A stretch of DNA of 64,000 bases from Rhodosporidiobolus odoratus (taxonomy: Eukaryota; Basidiomycota; Microbotryomycetes; Sporidiobolales; Sporidiobolaceae), in NCBI GenBank assembly GCA_034387635.1, contig JAOANU010000004.1, positions 1,548,072 through 1,612,071 of the forward strand, read 5' to 3'. The position numbers and the translations under genes were made by a program. A model generated the notes under the pieces. That model searched no databases and was not told where the DNA came from. It worked only from the letters and a program-made list of their open reading frames with translations. The first letter of the stretch is position 1. Every line of letters begins with the position of its first letter. Below, in pieces: positions 21,481 to 33,328 of the stretch.

Positions 21481-22563
21481 ATTGAAAGCGGGTTGGCCCG
21501 TGTATGATATCCCGCAGCGCTACGATCCCAAGCAGGACGCGATCAGCCCTCAGGATGCCCCTGTCCTTGTCGACCAGACAGATGCGCCCCAACTCAAAGC
21601 ACTCGTCAAGGCGACCAGTCACGATCTCGCTAAAATCCGTAAAGCCCAACCCGACACTGCTTCTCCCCTCCTCCCCAGTACCCTAACTTTCTCTGCCTCC
21701 GAGGACAAACAGGGTGATTAGATTCTGAACAAAGTCAGCAAGGATGCGATTGCAGGCTGGAGTAGTGAACTTGCCAAGTTCCGGGATGACACTCGGCGTC
21801 AGCAAATGCATGCCGGCTCCTGATCCGCCGACAGACCGGGAGATCGTTCAGCTTGGGGCGGGTGCGGCGCGACAGGAGTCAGCTCGGGGTTTGGCAGCCC
21901 GAACCCCCAACCTTTTCGCGAATTGGCCCAATATTTTGGGGCTTTTGGGGAAAAGGCATCACAAGTGTTCCATCTCGCAATACAGACAGACCTTACAAGG
22001 GATGAGTTGTTCAATACATGAATTGTATCAATTGTCCAGTCACAGCTTGGGAGTGGCAGCCCGATCTCCCGACTTTTGTCGGAGATCTGCAAGCCGACCC
22101 CAAAGATCCCCGACTCTGATCGGAAGCATTCTCTGCTCGGTGTGTTCTCGGATTAACTGCCAAGACCAGCCCGTCCACCCTTCAGGACACAATCCAGACA
22201 AATCGCGTGTGGTGGATGCAATCCCTCCTCCCGGGCTGGAAGAAGTCCTTCATCTTGCAGGGTTCTTTCACTTTGACCCTTGCCGAATTCACGTCCACTA
22301 CCTCAACCCGAAGAAAGCAACAGTCGCCTACCTCGAGCAGCTCAGACAGCCAGGCAAGGCCAGAGCAACGACAGTCAGGGAATTCCTGGACCAAGCTCGT
22401 TGACACTGCTAGGCAGACTGCATATCCCGATTCTCCTCTCTCTGGTTAAGTCCTATTCCCTCATCACTTCCGCTCACTCAGACTGCCTTTCTCTCTTCCA
22501 TTCTCTCAGTACCTCCTTTGACTTTATCCTTGCGGCCTGCAGACGGATCTACTTGAGGTTGAA
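21481..22563 (+). pseudogene. Decayed coding sequence of unknown origin
   Basis: One + frame looks protein-like across four in-frame stops: VYDIPQRYDPKQDAISPQDA, DQTDAPQLKALVKATSHDLA, SKDAIAGWSSELAKFRDDTR, AIQTDLTRDELFNT, and ISRLLSEICKPTPKIPDSDR near 22060-22120. The spacing and composition suggest a degraded ORF, perhaps of a transposon or a dead host gene. I could not assign a family and saw no catalytic motif. Confidence 0.35.
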
Positions 22564-22905
22564 GAGAGATGGATGTTGAGTGATCGGTCAATGAGGGTGG
22601 ACTGCAGCGGAACTTGTGTAGACTTCTCTCTTCACGACTACAGCCCCTCATCTCTAGTTCTTTCGGAATCCAAGCTCAGATCACTGTTATTTCTCTCGTA
22701 GTGGGGAGAAATCGCACGAGCAACACTTCCACACCCTCCACCCTCGCTTGGCAACTGGACTCGCCTCGGCTTGAGCCTGGTACGCCTTGCAGACGCGGTG
22801 GCCTTCTATCCCACCTCAAGACCTGCCAAGATGCCACCCTCCTACCCAATCATGCCCTTTTTCGCCCACTCCACCCGCTCATCTGTTCTCCTGAAACCCT
22901 CATTC

Positions 22906-23171
22906 CCCAAGTTCCCAAAGCTCAACTCCTGATCCAAAACGGCAAGGCCAGCTCAGGGGTCAATACCTATCCCGTGCTGGAAGCTGCAAAACGGATGCAC
23001 GGAGTCGATGCCGCAACGGGAAGCGGTGCCCTTGACCCTGGAGCGTACACCCTGGTGAATGACCTTGGCACAAGGAAGGTGGATACCGCCATGCTGGAGC
23101 CGTTTAATCAGGGAGAGCCGGTGTTGACTGGTCAAATCAAGTCAAGTACGGTCGATGTCAGGAAGGAGTGA
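22906..23171 (+). pseudogene. Open protein-like fragment, unassigned
   Basis: A frame reading KAQLLIQNGKASSGVNTYPV, then LDPGAYTLVNDLGTRKVDTA, ends at TGA 23169-23171. It has no start and no recognisable domain. It may belong to the same decayed locus as the fragments at 21.5 and 24.0 kb. Confidence 0.25.
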
Positions 23172-23424
23172 GCGAGTAAGCGAGCAAAGTGTTTCGGGGA
23201 GGATGTTGAGGTCAAGGCAGAGAGTGGTTTCAGACTGGTACCCTTGGAAGGTGAGCTGTTCCAATTTGCACTTGAAGCCTTTCCAAAGCTGAATCCTGAG
23301 TGTTGCAGCAACTTCTTTCGACCTTGAAACGAGGCTCCTCTCTCGATTCACCTTTGACTCTTCAGCCGCCAAACTGCTGAACTGCCTCCTCCCACTAGAA
23401 GCTCATCATCGTGGTAGGCAAGGA

Positions 23425-23425
<1 letters not shown>

Positions 23426-23464
<39 letters not shown>
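23426..23464. repeat. Poly-C tract (39 C)
   Basis: Uninterrupted run of 39 cytosines, the longest homopolymer in the window. It may be real or a sequencing/assembly length artefact. Confidence 0.9.
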
Positions 23465-23848
23465 TTGTCGCCGTTTACGCTGCTGCGTCTTGAGGCGGTG
23501 CTATAGGTCCATAGCCTCCTCAAGGTTGTCTGAGTTTGCAAGGACATCTGCGAGACGCTCACTGTCGTTGTTGCCAACTTCAGGACGTCGTCAATGTGCA
23601 GCTCAAATACTTGCAGGGCTGAGCCGGACTTCGAGATGTAAGTGAGACGTGTTCTTCACGGCTTGGCCATACTGACGCCTCTGACAAACAGGGTCGCGGC
23701 CGTTTTTCAAGGGCAGCAGAATGTTAGCTAAGGATTGGGAGGGGATTAGGATTGGGGTGGCGACGAAGTCGATATGAGAAGGTTGAGGGGAGGTTTGAAC
23801 TTGGCGAGACTTGGTGTGGTGGGTGGAAGCAGGGCGAGCACTTCTCTC

Positions 23849-23945
23849 TAAGGCTCATTGCTCTCTTCTGCCCACCGGGTTCGTTTAGTCTATCTAGAAC
23901 TACTGTGTTGTATTGCAACTAAAGGCTCATTGCTCTCTTCTGCCC
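23849..23945 (+). repeat. 24-bp direct repeat pair
   Basis: AAGGCTCATTGCTCTCTTCT plus GCCC occurs at about 23850-23873 and again at 23922-23945, about 72 bp apart. Confidence 0.85.
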
Positions 23946-24018
23946 GCCAGCCGCTTATCTCGAGGGAGAAGCACTCTTACAGAACACACACCAAGTCAAG
24001 GCGTGCACCAGCTGCGTT

Positions 24019-24189
24019 CAATTTTACGGCCGCGACATTCTTGGTGCTGCCAACATTCTTCAAGTTTACCACTCCCTTCTCCGCCTCAGCCCCGAATTTC
24101 ACCCCTTCCGCGAGAAGTTTGCGAAGAGATTTGACCTCAACTATCCGGAGGGCAAGACGGGGGTCAAGCCAAAGGCCGTCGAGGTGTAG
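24019..24189 (+). pseudogene. Short protein-like fragment, unassigned
   Basis: A frame reads FYGRDILGAANILQVYHSLL, then LSPEFHPFREKFAKRFDLNY, and stops near 24189. It is hydrophobic and aromatic like a real exon end, but without start or domain. Confidence 0.25.
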
Positions 24190-26608
24190 CAAGACTGGTG
24201 AATAGGCAGGGGGCAAGAGAGTGCTGGGGGTTGTGGTGCTATCGCTTCATTGTTAGGTACCCTTTGTCGCACATTTTCCCCTTTTGTACCGCTATCAACA
24301 TGGTTCGTGTGTGTCTGCCCGTTTGATGTGCCCGTGGTCACCCGCCAAAAGCTTGTTGCTTGGCTGACTGAGGTGCAAGTAGAAGCAAGAAACATCGTGT
24401 CCTGCAACGACATACAAGGACTGCTCCGTACAATATAGACAAAGCTAAGGTGGACATGACGAGAAGGCAACTAGTGCAAAGAGAACGGTTGAGCTGCAAG
24501 GGGAAAAAAAGGAAGAAGGACGGGTTTTCAAGGGAAAGTTGCAACATGTACAGAAGATTTGGGTGACGCGGAGAGATAGTGCAGGCTTGTTGGTGGTAAG
24601 TACAGGCCGTAATCCGGGTGCTGGTAAGGCGAGTAAGGGTATCATGAGGAAGATGCGTAAAAATTAAGCCGCAATGGCGAGGAGAGCAGCGAGAGGTATC
24701 AACTGTGCAGAGCCAGGTGAGGCCTGTGGGAAGACAATGAGCAAGTGTAGGAATCTCTCCGAGACGTATCAGCACAGCAAGCTAGCAGAAGACGGCAATT
24801 GATCAAGGCGGAGGGGAAAAGCCAAAGGCAAATTTAATTGCAAGATCAGCGAAGATGACTACAAAGCCGACAAATCTACGGCCTGACTCACACTCAAGCT
24901 GGCTGCCCTTCCCTCCCCAACTTCTTTCTCTGACGCGCCTTGCAAGCTTTCCTCCCTCGACCTCCACTACTCCCTCTCTTCCTCTTCTCCTACAACTCAG
25001 CACGCATCAAGATTGACCCTTCCGAGCTCGACAACGAGGACTAAGAGAAGACTCCACTCTCGCCTCTCCCTTTCTTGCTGCCACCCTATTCTTGCTCCGC
25101 GTCCGTCACATCTTTGCCAGAGTATTCGTCTGTAAAGATCAAAGTAGCCAACGTCAAAGAAGATCACAAGCCCTTCGCCATGAGGCAGGAAGAAGTTACG
25201 AGCCAAGTCAAATTGCTCCCCTTCCAGCCTGCCTTCATGGTCTGAAGCACCCTTTCCATCTCACCCGCTCCGGCTTCTAATACCACCTCGAACCTCGTTG
25301 CCCGCCCGCTTGCGAGCAAAGATACGAGCACTCCCAGCCTGCCCCCTTGGCGGCCCTGGATCACCCACCTTCCCCTTCTCCCGCCCCTGCGCCCTACCAA
25401 ACCTCCTCCCCTCTCCTCCAATCTTTTGCCCTCCCCGGCGAGACTGGAACTCCCCCCTGCCAACCCAGTCCCACTTCCATTGGCTTGACCAAGGCCGCCT
25501 ATGCCATGGAGTGTGACTATCCGCTGCCGACCGTGGCTGTCAAGCAGCTGTTGGAACCCGCAACATAAAGGAGAGTGGTGGAGCTGTCGGGAGTGAATAA
25601 AGCGGCAAGGAGTTGGGCAAGGCAGGGACAGGTCGGAAAGCCGCCTTGCTTATCTGTCGTTGGCCCCGCTGTACCCCTTGCTTCAGCTCCCCCGGTTCCG
25701 CGTATCGATCACTTGAGGCCGGTCAATGTCTCAAACAGGAAGGCTGGCGTGATAGACGTCAAAGGTCAGGCGAGCTGTGAGAGGGATGGGCGAGTTAGGC
25801 AGGAGAGATGGGAGGGATGGGAATGGAGTGACTGGCCGTCTTCTTCCAGGGCAAGGGACTGTGGCAAGTGTGCTTACGAGGACTATTGGGCTCTTCAAGC
25901 TGTGTAACACTATAGATGTAGCATAGTATCCACAGTGCAGTATATATGTCAAGGCGGCTCTGCAGTTGTAGGATTTTGTTGCTCTGTTCCCCCAAGGCGT
26001 TGAAAATGCGCTTTCCGCTGTCCTGCACGTTGACGTGGTCAGAAAGCGTGACACTGGTGGCAAAGAGTCAACGTGCGACACTCTGTAAAACCCAAAGCAA
26101 GGCGAGTTGAGAAGGCCGCACTGGCTCACTGCAAGGAAGTGTCCTCGCACCTCTTGTCCTTCGCTTCTAAGTCTTTCTTCTCAGTCCTATCGCTAGATGA
26201 AACTGATTATCAGTTCTCCCCGCAAACTTTCACTTACTCGTGTCTGCGGTTGACTCGGGAAGGAGTAGTAGACGGTCACTCAACATGGGCTGAGCTGTAG
26301 TGGTCCGTTTCCCCTTCTTTCCCTTTTTCTATAGGGCTCTCTTCTCTACTACTGTTGTTCTACGGAATAATACCCAGTTCATTGTCTTCGGTGACCGTCC
26401 GCCCTCGCCCTCGCTCAGGCAAGCCTCCTTCCGACTTCCTACCGCAAGTGACCTGTCCTCGCCGTCCGGCTTGAAGACGGTGCCCCTTGCACTCACCCGG
26501 ACAACGAACAAAACAAGAGGGTGTCTATTCAAGCCACAGGTCCAAATGTATGCCTGCAAGCCTATGCCCACAAGCTCCTGGACCCTACCAATCCTCTGCC
26601 CCTGCCTC
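24190..26608. other. Gene-poor stretch
   Basis: Only weak pieces are seen: a short + frame near 25124-25245 (VKIKVANVKEDHKPFAMRQE) and one ending at 25568 (AYAMECDYPLPTVAVKQLLE). These could be further exons of the decayed locus. No RNA gene or intact ORF with a recognisable product was found. Confidence 0.4.
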
Positions 26609-27827
26609 TCACCTCGCTTCCGGCCAATACTCCCTCTTTTCCCCCATATTGCGCAAGGGCCTGCCACCACTACGCTCCGCCTGCAATTTGGCAAGTTCTG
26701 CATCGAAGACGACCTTGACGTGTACTGCGCGTGGTGTAGTACCAGGACCTGTACTCGAGGGCACGTGAAAGTCGATGGTGCAAAGCCAGGGTGTTGTCCT
26801 GTACGGTACCGAGTCATTCAGGTCGATCCGGTAATCAGTCTGTAAGAGTCGCCATTTGACGTGGGTTGCAGGAGAGCGGTTGAGATTCTTATCAGGGAAG
26901 GCATCTGCTAATTGAAGTGGTAAGTGACAGGCACGAAAGAGGATGAGGAAGATTATGGAGAGATTTACGGGAATCAAGGGTGTCTGGCAATCGGCTGGTG
27001 GACCATGCTCCACGCCGAAACTCCTCACCCGCACGGGTCAGGCGCTCGTCGTTGGGGAGTAGTGCCGGCCCGGGTAAGTCCAACCACTCAGGGATGTAAT
27101 CCACGCTGGGTACCGACCAAACGGCACCACCGGCGATTGTAGGGGTTTTCAAGACGCCCATCATAAATGCGGGTACAGCAATCTCAAGCGGACTGTTAAT
27201 TAGATAGGAGAAGAGGACTATCAGTCCGAGATGAGCGAACTGAAAAGGGACCGACGTACCGTCGCCCCTGCCGCTCAGAACCACCAGCAGGTCGGCAGGG
27301 ATCTCGTATTTAGCTAGTAGGTCACCCATAGTGCTCTGAAAGCTTCCGAGCTCGCTGTAGACACGACGTAGGAACGCATGGACGAAGAAGCGGATTTGTT
27401 CTCGCAATTGAAGGCGTTCCATCTAAGTTGCGATCATGAGATTGGGTACGATAAGCTGTAGAACATGAAGATACTGTACTCTGAACGCACCGAGAGCCGC
27501 GCAGCAAGCTCCTTCTGAGGGTGGGACAGGTATTCATGGGCGTGAGGGAACAGATTGCGGAGTTGAGCTGTAAAAAAAAACCGGGCCTCCGTGTAAGAGA
27601 CCTAGGGACGCGGCCAGCTCCGAACCGACAAGATGCTCACCGGCTAACTTTGGCGACCGAGCTGTGACGGGAGCAGAAGTCAGTTGTGAGCCACACCGTA
27701 CCAACACCGTACGTTCAAAAACGCACGAAGGTTGAGCTGCCGGATTCCCGGTAATGTGGCCATCCTGTATCACTGAGCAAGGTCGTCGCGAGCAGACGCG
27801 GAGGAAGTCGTAGGTAGAAAGCGACAT
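26609..27827 (-). CDS. Unrecognised multi-exon protein
   Basis: A true ATG (27827) opens MSLSTYDFLRVCSRRP. The frame joins across a GTGAGC...CAG intron to QLRNLFPHAHEYLSHPQKEL, then across GTGCGT...TTAG to MERLQLREQIRFFVHAFLRR. After another intron (join not resolved) it continues MGVLKTPTIAGGAVW and IPEWLDLPGPALLPNDERL, and after GTAAAT...TTAG ends DAFPDKNLNRSPATHVKWRL to a stop at 26609. Phases close for three of the four introns. The product would be roughly 270 residues, largely soluble, with a leucine/arginine-rich helical first half. I do not recognise a family. It is divergent from nothing nearby and lies downstream of the methyltransferase on the same strand. Confidence 0.5.
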
Positions 27828-28121
27828 CTTCGGGATAAGGTGGTGGCTGCCGGATTTGTCCGCGGATGCTACTCATCTCGTCAGCCCCGTCAGCGTCTTC
27901 GATCCGACCGAACAACCGAGCCGCTCAGCGCCTTGCGCATAGCCGGTCATTGTTCAACTATTGGCGTGGATGTGAGGTGGATGTCCCGGTGTATAGCCTA
28001 CCGGCGAGCAAAGAGCAATACGTTGCTTTGATCTGCTGTTGATACATAACGGGGCAGCGAAATAGATATTCTCGTTGTTGCGCGCAGCGCTATGATCTAT
28101 ACCCTCAGCGCTCAGCCTCCT

Positions 28122-29312
28122 CTATTTCCTCTTGGTGACAAAGAGGTCCGTCTTGTAAGGATACTCGAACGTACCTTCTTCCTTCTTGATCCATTTCTTC
28201 CCCGTTCCTTCTCTGACCGCCTCCCTGATGCCCTGCTCCACGTTCTTCTTGTCCTCGCCTGCAAGCGCAGTGATGTATGACTTGGAGAAACCGCGGTCGA
28301 CAACGAGGTCCTCCGTCGTCGGCAAGCTTTGGTGGAAGAGGGCATATTGCTCCGGGGCGAAGGAAGAGGTGAACGAGGGAAGGTCCCAGATGTGTTTCCA
28401 ATAGCCGAGCCGGTATTGAGGTGTCCCTGTGCGGTTGGCGAGTCAGTACGTCCGGCCTGCGGGACATTGCGGAAAATACCGCGCACCTGCTTCAAAGGCT
28501 TCGTACACTCTTCTCACCTCCTTCACCCACTCCGTCTCATCGTCCTCGAGATTCCATATTTTGGCCCAGACTCCTTCTGGCTTCAGTACTCGAGCGATTT
28601 CGGTGACTGCAGCATCGCCTGAGTGACCGACCCAGTGAAAAGCCTGCGCACGAGGTGCTGGTCAGTCACTGGCGACTGAGAGAGGTCAGGAAAGGACGAT
28701 ATACCTGTGCTATCACAACCTGTCGAGGCAAGCAACGCGTAGAGCTGATCAGCCATGCGAACTGGAACAGCTGTACTTCAGGAAACAGGAATGGGCAAAG
28801 CTGGCTTACAAGATCAACACTGTGGTCTGCCACCGGGATTCTCTCGAACGCCCCTTCCACGATACTCGTCTCGATTTCGCCAACTTGCCCGTTCTCGCCG
28901 CGCAGTGCCTCGAGGCCCTTCTCGAAACCGACGCGCATACCCTCGCTCGGCTCAACCGCAAGCAAGCTCTTCACGTTGCCTGGCTTCTCCGCCGCTGCGG
29001 CAAGGAGCCCGCGAGTGAAGAGACCCGTGCCGGCGCCTAGCTCGACTACGACCGCGTTGGCGGGGAGCTGGGTAAGCAAGGAGTCGATGGCCTCGCGAGG
29101 GTAGGTCGGGCGAGCGCGATCGTACAGCCCCGAAGCACCTGTGAGCGCATAGACGAGGCACAATCAGCAGTCGACAGCAAAGCGACCGGGAACGGAGGCA
29201 ACTCCAATGATGTGGGGGTTCGGACGGGTAACGCACCACTAGTACCAAAGTTGGTGTTTGCGAAGGCAGAGTAGTCACTCCTGACTCGTCCCTGAGCGTA
29301 GCTCTGTGCCAT
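28122..29312 (-). CDS. SAM-dependent methyltransferase, Crg1/Tmt1-like
   Basis: Exons (minus strand) 29312-29237, 29138-28810, 28719-28705, 28643-28487 and 28426-28122 join with all phases closing, giving 293 residues. Class I methyltransferase motifs are clear: VVELGAGTGLFTRGL (SAM-binding motif I), LLAVEPSEGM (motif II), FERIPVADHSVDLV, then AQAFHWVG and IARVLKPEGVWAKIWNLE. The QAFHW signature and size fit the fungal Crg1/trans-aconitate-type small-molecule methyltransferases; the substrate is unknown. Likely cytosolic, as no signal peptide is seen. The third exon is only 15 nt (VVIAQ), inside the conserved core, so its inclusion is needed for the fold. The start at 29312 was chosen because it gives the usual N-terminus before YDRARPTYP. 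Confidence 0.88.
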
Positions 29313-29720
29313 CTTGACCGTATTGAGAGTCGCGAAGTTGCGCAGTTTCGAGGTGGTGATGAAGTCGAGGCAGCAGCGAGGGAAGCGTGCGCGACCCCGT
29401 TGGAGCATGCAGTATGTTGAGGTATAGTGATAGACTGTGCACCAGTAACCAGGCGAGTGCAAGAACGGGAACGAGCAGAGTCAAGCCGGAAGGAGATCCA
29501 GCCGAGCCAAAAATGGCGCCATGACTTGCCGAGACGGGGCGGAGCCGCTGCTGCCTGCCGATGGACTTTGCGAGCCTAGTAACGCGGAGTACTACCCACA
29601 AGCACGTAAAGCAGGATTCAGATAGACGAGAACTACACAACAACGAGATACAGCTACAGAAAACGAATGAAACGGCGAGAAGGTCCAGCCGGCGCGAAGT
29701 GGCACAGACAGGTCGTCAAG
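29313..29720. other. Intergenic, promoter side of the methyltransferase
   Basis: The 408 bp between the methyltransferase ATG and the RMD5 stop hold no ORF with supportable content. Presumed 5' UTR/promoter. Confidence 0.5.
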
Positions 29721-31767
29721 CTAAAAGTGCACTCTGACGCAGGCACTGAAGTGACTGACGACGGGGCAATAGGGGCACTTCAGAGTGCTGCAGGAGAAGG
29801 AGAACACGCGGTCAGTCCCGTTGTTTCCGCAGCTGAGCCCTCGCCTCCAGGCCATGCAAGCTCGTCCGCGTGCAACCGTAAGTGACATTTGAGTTGAGGA
29901 CGTAGCGCTTCAGAAAGGAAGGAGGACGGCAGACGAAGACAATATCACGCATACTGCGACCGCGGCAGGAGGGGGAACTGAAAAAAAGGGACAGAGAACT
30001 CACGGTGTACCCCTCGCCAGCCTTCCCAGGCTCTCTCGTGCAATGACGTGACCGCAAGGTAGCAGCATTGGCGGGTTCTGCGAGGTCGACTGCTCCTTCG
30101 AGACGGGGCACGCAAAGACCGAATGATACTTGTAGCGAGGCGGCAGCGGAATCTCAACCTGATGCGTGTGTGGATGAGCAGCACAGGCATGGAGGAACAA
30201 CGCGACAATGTCGAACAGGGGAAGCAGTAGAAATGGTAGATATAAGTCAGTGTGAAAGGTCATGCCAACCAGCGCCGCTTGACCAATAAGAAGCGCACCG
30301 GCAGTTCTCCCCTTGCACTCCATTCTGTCTTCTTCTCCTTCATCACCTGCCTCACTTTCAGGATCTTCGCCAGCGCACCGGATCCTCCCACATCCGTCAC
30401 AACGCTCAAAGGACTGTCCGGTGGGAGGCCCATCGTCTGTAGGTAGGCTGCTGCGAACGCCGTCGCTACGGCAGCGGTGGCAGGACAAGGGGAAGACTTA
30501 TATGGAGTGAAGAGCGGGGAGTAGGGCGAGGCGAGAAGGCGAGGTAAGGGCAGGTAGAGGGGCGAAGTGAGGAGAGCGCAGATTTCGTCGGAGCGAGTTG
30601 GAGTAAGCATTCGGCGGAAATGGGCGCCGCCGTACTGCATCGCTCGTGATCGGATCGGGTCGGAGATGTTCGTCGCGGCAGGCTTGGCGTTCGACTCGTC
30701 ACCGTCTACAACCATGGCGTTGTCGTCCTCGGTGGTCGAAACAGGCGAAGAGAGAACTAAACGGATATACTCCTCTTTACGCAAGGCGTATTCGAGTTCT
30801 CCGTGTTCGTCCACGCTGTTGCCTTCACCCTGCTGCGCTTCAAGCCAGTCCAAGGCTGGTCTGGCTTCGCCCTGTTCCAGCTGTGACAGAAGGGCATGTA
30901 GCTCAATCAACCTCGCTCGCGTAGTCCCTCCTTCCTCGAGACCAGCGGGTGGTGCGATGCCGCTTTCCGCGAGAAAAGCTGTCAGAGAGGAAAATGTGCC
31001 GATACGGGCTAGGTGTGTCGCGATCGAAGCGTGCAGGGCGGACTGTGCGGAAGACGAGGAGAAGGGTCGTGGTGATGAAGGAGGGGCTGAGGGCGTGGAA
31101 GCTGGTGAGGGGTATGTGGTGTGGAAGGACGGATCGGAAGGCGGTGCGGTCGGAGGCGGGAAAAGAGGTGGTGGTGGCGGGCCGAATCTCTGCGACGAAC
31201 CGTGTCAGCGTCAGCGCACCGAGCGCTTTGAGCAGTGCTAAGATGCAAACCCGTTGTGAGCTGTGCCAGCTTGGCGCAATCGAGCGACTGTGAGGATATC
31301 ACAGGACGTAGACGAAAGGCGTGTGCGACCGTGCCGCGAGCACAGTTCCGCTGGTCAAGAAGTACCGTGTCTTATTCTCTGCTCCTCAACCCCAGTCTCT
31401 CCAGCGCCGCCGCTATACCCAAGACACTTGGAGGGATAGGAAAACAAGCCCGCACCTTTTCCACCCCTTTACCGAACTTGCCGACGGCAGCTCCCCAGTC
31501 TTTCGCTGCCGCTGCCGCCTTGCTATTGGCAGTCTTGACGAAGGAGCTCAACGGCAGGAGAGTATCGGCAAAGGCGCCCGACTTTGTTCCCCCACTTGGG
31601 TCGCCTCCATCGCCGGTGCTGGACGACGAGAGTAGCTGGGAGCGGGCCAGCTCCAGTCGGGCGATGATCTCATCCACGTTGTTGATGTTGGTAGCATGGG
31701 CTGTGCTTGCTGCGCTGGCGAGGTGAGAGAGATCCGAGGGAAGAGGGTCGAGGTGGGAGGCGTTCAT
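29721..31767 (-). CDS. RMD5: GID/CTLH E3 ubiquitin ligase subunit Rmd5/Gid2
   Basis: The 3' half is clear: a LisH/CTLH-type helical region (about 31060-30600: [20 protein letters not shown], then [20 protein letters not shown] and [14 protein letters not shown]), the CRA-like segment, [18 protein letters not shown], and a degenerate RING ([37 protein letters not shown]). The last three exons close in phase: ...30299, 30158-30004 and 29787-29721. Rmd5 is one of the two RING subunits of the GID (CTLH) complex, which degrades gluconeogenic enzymes in yeast. The first exon starts at ATG 31767 and reads to about 31450 (FGKGVEK). The joins between it and the Pro/Ser-rich segment near 31200 were not resolved. 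Confidence 0.85.
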
Positions 31768-33328
31768 CAGCGACGACAAAGGTGGACCGGAGTATATGCT
31801 GAATCAGGTAGCTGCTCCTTAATGCAGTCGAGCGTCCGAAACTCGGTTCGTACGGGACAGCTGGAACGGTGTCAGACCAGAGGTCGATCTCTCGCTTCCG
31901 GCACTTCCTTCCCACAACCGCCTCATGCTTTTTATCGTGCGAGACCCTGTGCGAATGAACCTGATGTGCTTCAGCACCCCTGGCAGTGAGCCGCATGCGC
32001 TCGCTGCTTGCTGGACGACGCCGGAAGCTGGCGATGTTATCGACTTGATAAACGAAACGGGGACGAAGCGGCTGACGCTGTAGGTTCGTACTACTGAATT
32101 TGCTTCTGTATTTACTAGACCCTGTTGCTGAATATCTGGGCGTCGCAGCGACGGCGCCCTGCACGACCACGCTGATTCCTTTTTTGCCTCACTTGAACTT
32201 CGGACAGCTCTACATGCCGTCTCGCCCCTTCGACGGCATGCGCCCTCGTTTATGCCGGGCCTGCTTGTCAGTGGTGTAGTGCCGTGCTGCTTCCAGGGAG
32301 CCGCCCAACATACGTGTGGTATTACCGATCTCTCGTTCTAAAGTGCCACGTTTTCCTCTGTGAGCAGTACATACTCAACTTCGACGCTCACAGTTCCTAT
32401 CTTGCCGACCTTCGCTCCTACTACCTTGCTAGGCTGACACGCGTAGCACCGCAGTCAGCGGCCAACAAGGCTTTGAAGACTTGGGTCGGGCTGTTCCTTC
32501 GCTTGAGACTCCCAGCTTGCACACTCCCTTACTTTCAGCTAAGCCCTGTACGCTGCTCACTTCCTAACAGCTCTTCGCCACACCCTCCCGCCTGCCACTC
32601 GGCCAGTACACAGAATGCCCCATCTCCCTTTCGTTGCGCTCCATTCCGGAGCTCATGCCTCTCCTCTCTTCTTCCTCGACAAACGCCTTCTGTAAAACTG
32701 CAAGCTCGATGTCCGGTTTCGGATGCAGGTCCCGCGGATCCCCGAGCCCGTCCTCGGCGGTATACTCGAGTTTGACGGACCAAGTGCATTCGCGGGGTGG
32801 CTAAGGAGGCGACCGGCCGCCGCCTGGTGAATAGGTTTGCAGCGGGGTCAACGAGATTCCAGTCGGACTGAGTGACTGGCTCCGCGCAAATGGCGTCGCA
32901 TTTGCCTGCAAGATCACGAGGGTACATGATTCGTTTCGGTGGAGGAAAGCGAGATTAAGGCTCGGACCCGAACTCATGGTATAGGCTTGATCCTGTGCAT
33001 TGTAAGTGGTCGCACCTCTGCAGAATGCGGCCGTGTGCAGGGGTATACTTGCCCTTGTGGTCAGGCAGGGGGAATGGGCCGGGGAAAAACCTGCCGGGCT
33101 GTCGCGTGGGTGGAGACAGCCTCCAATATGGCTTGACTGGAGTCTGCATAAGCTTGGGGCAAGCTACCACGCCCATTGGGAACACGGGGAAGGCTACGAC
33201 CAAAGGCTTGGACGCTGTGAGACGAGAGAGAGTTGCCAAGGCATCGTGTGTGACAGCAAGCTTGCTAGAAGGCACCTGTTCCCTCGCCGCTTACAGCGCG
33301 ATCAAGTCCTTGTGGACGCTGTATCGCA
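31768..33328. other. Intergenic stretch without supportable genes
   Basis: The several ORFs here are short, lack domain-like sequence and start at non-ATG codons. Part is presumably the RMD5 promoter and 5' UTR. No RNA gene seen. Confidence 0.5.

Noticed and set aside
31670..32170. 166-codon minus-strand ORF upstream of RMD5
   Set aside because: It overlaps the RMD5 first exon in another frame, starts at a non-ATG codon and resembles no protein.
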